Positions 14,033 to 15,853 of a DNA stretch of 15,853 bases are shown here, one piece after another (within the stretch, counting starts at the first letter, position 1; each line of letters opens with the position of its first letter). Below the pieces are notes generated by a model. That model ran no database searches. It was given only the letters and a program-made list of their open reading frames with translations, and was not told the DNA's origin. The stretch is from contig JAPLLL010000012.1 of NCBI GenBank assembly GCA_026387595.1, positions 1 through 15,853 on the forward strand. The letters run 5' to 3'. Both the position numbers and the translations under genes were made by a program. This DNA is from Candidatus Omnitrophota bacterium (GTDB lineage Bacteria; Omnitrophota; Gorgyraeia; JABMQH01).

Positions 14033-15055
14033 ATGAAAAAATATAATGTAGCGGTTGTCGGCGTTGGCGCGGTTGGCATCGAGATGCTTCGCGTCCTAAA
14101 GCAGAGGAATTTTCCCGTCGGTAATCTAAAAGTTTTAGCAAGGAGCGCAAGGGAAATAGATGTCGACGGCGTAAAATATAAGGTTGAGGAAATAAGGCCC
14201 CAGGCTTTCGAAGGTATCGATATCGCGTTATTTGCGGGCACTGAAGGCGAAAAAGGCGCGGCTGTTACTTATGCCCCAGAGGCAATAAAACGGGGGGCTG
14301 TTGTTATTGATAACGGCGCTGATTTCAGGATGGACCCGAAGGTGCCGCTTGTCGTGCCTGAGGTAAATGCTTCTGACGTAAAAAAGCATAAAGGCATTAT
14401 CGCAAACCCTAATTGCTCAACCATACAGATGGTTGTGGCGCTGGAGCCGATACATAAAAAAGCGGGCATAAAAAGGGTGGTAGTTACCACTCTGCAGGCT
14501 TCTTCAGGCGCGGGCAAAGGCGCGGTACAGCAGCGTAAGGAAGAGAGCAAACTTATCTGCTCGGGCGGATTCGACAACATCCACGTCAAAACCGAAAATA
14601 AATCCATGCCGCAGCAGCTTGCCTATAATGTATTTCCTCATATAGGTAGTTTTGTGGAAGACGACTATACTAATGAGGAATGGAAACTGGTAAAAGAGAC
14701 CCGCAAGATAATGCACGACGATAAAATAAAGATCTCCGGTACCACTGTCAGGGTGCCTGTAAGGACCGGCCATTCCGAATCGGTGTATATAGAAACCAAG
14801 AAACCCCTGTCTCCCGAAAAGGCAAGGGAGATCCTTTCAAAGGCGCCGGGCGTTATTGTGATAGACGATCCCAAAAAGAACCTGTATCCCATGCCAAAGG
14901 ACGCGGAAGGCAGGGACGAGACCTTCGTGGGCCGTATACGCAGGGACCCGTTCGTTAAAAACGGGCTCTGGCTATGGGTCGTAGCCGACAACCTGCGCAA
15001 AGGCGCGGCCACCAACGCTGTCCAGATAGCGGAAGAATTAATTAAAAATTATTGA
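14033..15055 (+). CDS. asd: Aspartate-semialdehyde dehydrogenase
   Basis: Asd reduces aspartyl phosphate to aspartate semialdehyde with NADPH, the branch point towards lysine/diaminopimelate, threonine and methionine. 'FRMDPKVPLVVPEVN' and 'GIIANPNCSTIQMVVAL' carry the active-site Cys (C128). 'TTVRVPVRTGHSES' contains substrate-binding R240 and catalytic H247. 'FVGRIRRDP' and 'LWVVADNLRKGAATNAVQIAE' complete the signature. At 340 residues the length is right. ArgC shares the fold but lacks these Asd-specific segments. The nucleotide loop is unusual: most Asd proteins have 'GATGAVG', here it is 'GVGAVG', one residue shorter. The site AGGGA (14023-14027) lies 5 bases before the ATG. The stop codon overlaps the -35 box of the next promoter. 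Confidence 0.95.
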   Translation: MKKYNVAVVGVGAVGIEMLRVLKQRNFPVGNLKVLARSAREIDVDGVKYKVEEIRPQAFEGIDIALFAGTEGEKGAAVTYAPEAIKRGAVVIDNGADFRMDPKVPLVVPEVNASDVKKHKGIIANPNCSTIQMVVALEPIHKKAGIKRVVVTTLQASSGAGKGAVQQRKEESKLICSGGFDNIHVKTENKSMPQQLAYNVFPHIGSFVEDDYTNEEWKLVKETRKIMHDDKIKISGTTVRVPVRTGHSESVYIETKKPLSPEKAREILSKAPGVIVIDDPKKNLYPMPKDAEGRDETFVGRIRRDPFVKNGLWLWVVADNLRKGAATNAVQIAEELIKNY

Positions 15056-15080
15056 CAAGCGACGGGATTTATGTTAAATT
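15052..15080 (+). promoter_or_regulatory. rplM promoter embedded in the asd stop codon
   Basis: A consensus -35 TTGACA (15052-15057) includes the asd TGA stop (15053-15055). A 17-bp spacer leads to TAAATT (15075-15080), preceded by TG at 15072-15073 (extended -10). The predicted start near 15087 is only about 3 bases from the rplM ATG (15090). No ribosome binding site lies in between, so the mRNA would be leaderless or nearly so. Confidence 0.75.
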
Positions 15081-15089
15081 ACACGCTCT

Positions 15090-15515
15090 ATGGCAAAAAC
15101 ATATATTCTTAGGAAAGAAGATATAAAAAGGAGCTGTTTTCTTGTGGATGCCTCCGGCAAGGTATTGGGCCGGCTCGCGACACAGGTAGCGGCTATTTTG
15201 TCGGGTAAGGCAAGGCCGGATTTTACCCCGCATGTGGATTCCGGGGACATGGTCGTTATCATAAACGCGGAGAAGATAAAGATAACCGGCAAAAAGATGC
15301 AGCAGAAGGAATATAAGAGGTATTCGGATTACCCGAACGGCCTTAAGATCGAGATGATGGAATCCCTTATGAAGCGCCAGCCGGAAGAGATAATAAAGCA
15401 TGCGGTAAAAGGCATGCTTCCGAAGAAGAAGTTCCAAAAGGATATGATTGCAAGGCTTAAGGTATACGCAGGAGACAAACATCCGCATCAGGCTCAGAAG
15501 CCTGTGCCGGTGTAA
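15090..15515 (+). CDS. rplM: 50S ribosomal protein L13
   Basis: L13 is an early-assembly large-subunit protein. 'CFLVDASGKVLGRLATQVAA', 'FTPHVDSGDMVVIINAEKI', 'TGKKMQQKEYKRYSDYPNGL', 'AVKGMLPKKK' and 'LKVYAGDKHPHQAQKP' are all diagnostic. At 141 residues the length matches the ~142-residue norm. The gene has its own promoter right after asd. The ATG lies about 10 bases downstream of the -10 box with no Shine-Dalgarno, so initiation is probably of the leaderless type. It pairs with rpsI, as in most bacteria, but here the two are separated by a 69-base gap holding a palindromic element. Confidence 0.97.
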   Translation: MAKTYILRKEDIKRSCFLVDASGKVLGRLATQVAAILSGKARPDFTPHVDSGDMVVIINAEKIKITGKKMQQKEYKRYSDYPNGLKIEMMESLMKRQPEEIIKHAVKGMLPKKKFQKDMIARLKVYAGDKHPHQAQKPVPV

Positions 15516-15567
15516 AGTGACAGACACTTGCACGGGGCGTGTATGGTCAGACAGTGTCAGTCACTTT
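15514..15567. repeat. 54-bp REP-like palindromic element between rplM and rpsI
   Basis: The outer arms AAAGTGACAGACACT (15514-15528) and AGTGTCAGTCACTTT (15553-15567) pair over 15 positions with one A-A mismatch. Inside is a small hairpin, TGCACG-GGG-CGTGTA (15529-15543), leaving nine unpaired bases before the right arm. The left arm overlaps the last two bases of the rplM stop. No T-run follows on either strand, so it is not a classic terminator. The shape (imperfect hairpin of roughly 50 bases) and GTGACAGACAC-type sequence resemble REP elements mobilised by RAYT transposases. That is an inference from memory. Confidence 0.7.
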
Positions 15568-15584
15568 CAAGTAGGAGCAAATAA

Positions 15585-15853
15585 ATGGCGCAATTAGAGG
15601 CGGTTTTAGCTACAGGAAGAAGGAAAGAGGCGGTTGCCAGGGTGCGGCTTACCGAGGGCAGCGGCACTGTAACGGTCAATAAAAGGCCCATAGAGGAGTA
15701 TTTCAGGACCGAGACGCTGCGGATCATAGCGCTTCAGCCCTTTGTTGCGACGAAATTGCAGGGCAAATATAACGTGAAGGTCAATGTATTCGGCGGCGGC
15801 CCCAGCGGCCAGGCAGGCGCTGTAAGATTGGGTATCTCAAGGGCTCTTGTGAA
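15585..15853 (+). CDS. rpsI: 30S ribosomal protein S9, 5' part (runs off the window)
   Basis: S9 sits in the small-subunit head, and its C-terminal tail touches P-site tRNA; that tail is outside the window. The visible ~89 residues include 'ATGRRKEAVARVRLTEGSGT', 'VNKRPIEEYF', 'VKVNVFGGGPSGQAGAVRLG' and 'ISRALV', all characteristic of S9. A good ribosome binding site AGGAG (15573-15577) lies 7 bases before the ATG. It contrasts with rplM, which has none. The gene is expected to be co-transcribed with rplM through the palindromic element. Confidence 0.97.
   Translation, partial: MAQLEAVLATGRRKEAVARVRLTEGSGTVTVNKRPIEEYFRTETLRIIALQPFVATKLQGKYNVKVNVFGGGPSGQAGAVRLGISRALV

Noticed and set aside
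13312..14241. 309-codon minus-strand open frame spanning leuB, the intergenic gap and asd
   Set aside because: It runs antisense through two clear enzymes and across both hairpins; the product is Ser/Thr-rich without motifs, so it is a chance frame.
14033..15055. Reading asd as argC (N-acetyl-glutamyl-phosphate reductase)
   Set aside because: The arginine gene nearby made this tempting, but 'FRMDPKVPLVVPEVN', 'RVPVRTGHSES' and 'LWVVADNLRKGAATNAVQIAE' are Asd signatures.
15514..15584. rplM-rpsI hairpin as a Rho-independent terminator
   Set aside because: No T-run follows on either strand, and it would cut rpsI off from its only visible promoter.
1..15853. CRISPR arrays, tRNA/rRNA genes, transposases, phage genes
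   Set aside because: I looked for regular direct repeats, tRNA cloverleaf patterns and transposase motifs by eye and saw none. A covariance-model scan could not be run here.

Overview
The window is about 15.9 kb of densely packed bacterial chromosome, with almost every gene on the + strand. A specific lineage cannot be proven from the sequence. Three things together suggest an uncultured Gram-negative lineage of the Omnitrophota/PVC type. These are a very short solitary prepilin ('RKG|FTLVE', about 113 residues, C-terminal Cys/Pro-rich tail), a pilMNO-PilP-secretin operon, and an upstream surface protein with 'SGNG' beta-helix-like repeats. This placement is inference from the style of the proteins. 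The secretin shows that there is an outer membrane.

Layout. (1) 1-419: 3' end of a beta-helix-like, probably pilus-associated protein. (2) 426-887: a stand-alone prepilin gene with a near-perfect promoter and a perfect-palindrome terminator. (3) 884-4789: a type IV pilus / type II secretion assembly operon, pilM-pilN-pilO-pilP-like-secretin. It starts from a promoter so close to the pilM ATG that the mRNA should be leaderless. (4) 4791-6579: a half-length DUF2344/TIGR03936 protein overlapping an RNase E/G gene. (5) 6606-13897: one promoter, a structured leader, then rplU, rpmA, obgE, proB, glgC, an argA-type acetyltransferase, leuC, leuD and leuB, mostly with overlapping or abutting reading frames. 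(6) 13898-14032: a hairpin and a larger perfect inverted repeat. (7) asd (aspartate-semialdehyde dehydrogenase). (8) rplM, whose promoter is built into the asd stop codon, then a 54-base palindromic repeat element, then the start of rpsI, which runs off the window.

Functional themes. Regions 1-3 concern a pilus or pseudopilus machine: PilM/N/O/P form the inner-membrane and periplasmic alignment complex, and the secretin is the outer-membrane channel. Motor (PilB/PilT), PilC and prepilin peptidase are not here. Regions 4-5 hold a widespread translation/RNA neighbourhood (DUF2344, RNase G, L21, L27, Obg). In this window it runs directly into amino-acid and storage metabolism: glutamate 5-kinase, ADP-glucose synthesis, N-acetylglutamate synthesis, and the isopropylmalate isomerase and dehydrogenase steps of leucine synthesis. 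Asd feeds the Thr/Met/Lys branches.

Most of the window is ordinary housekeeping and machine genes. The parts most worth a second look are the rplU leader with mutually exclusive helices, the leaderless or near-leaderless promoters of pilM and rplM, a PilM that has lost much of its nucleotide-binding signature, and the palindromic element wedged between rplM and rpsI. No CRISPR array, phage, IS transposase, tRNA or rRNA gene was seen.
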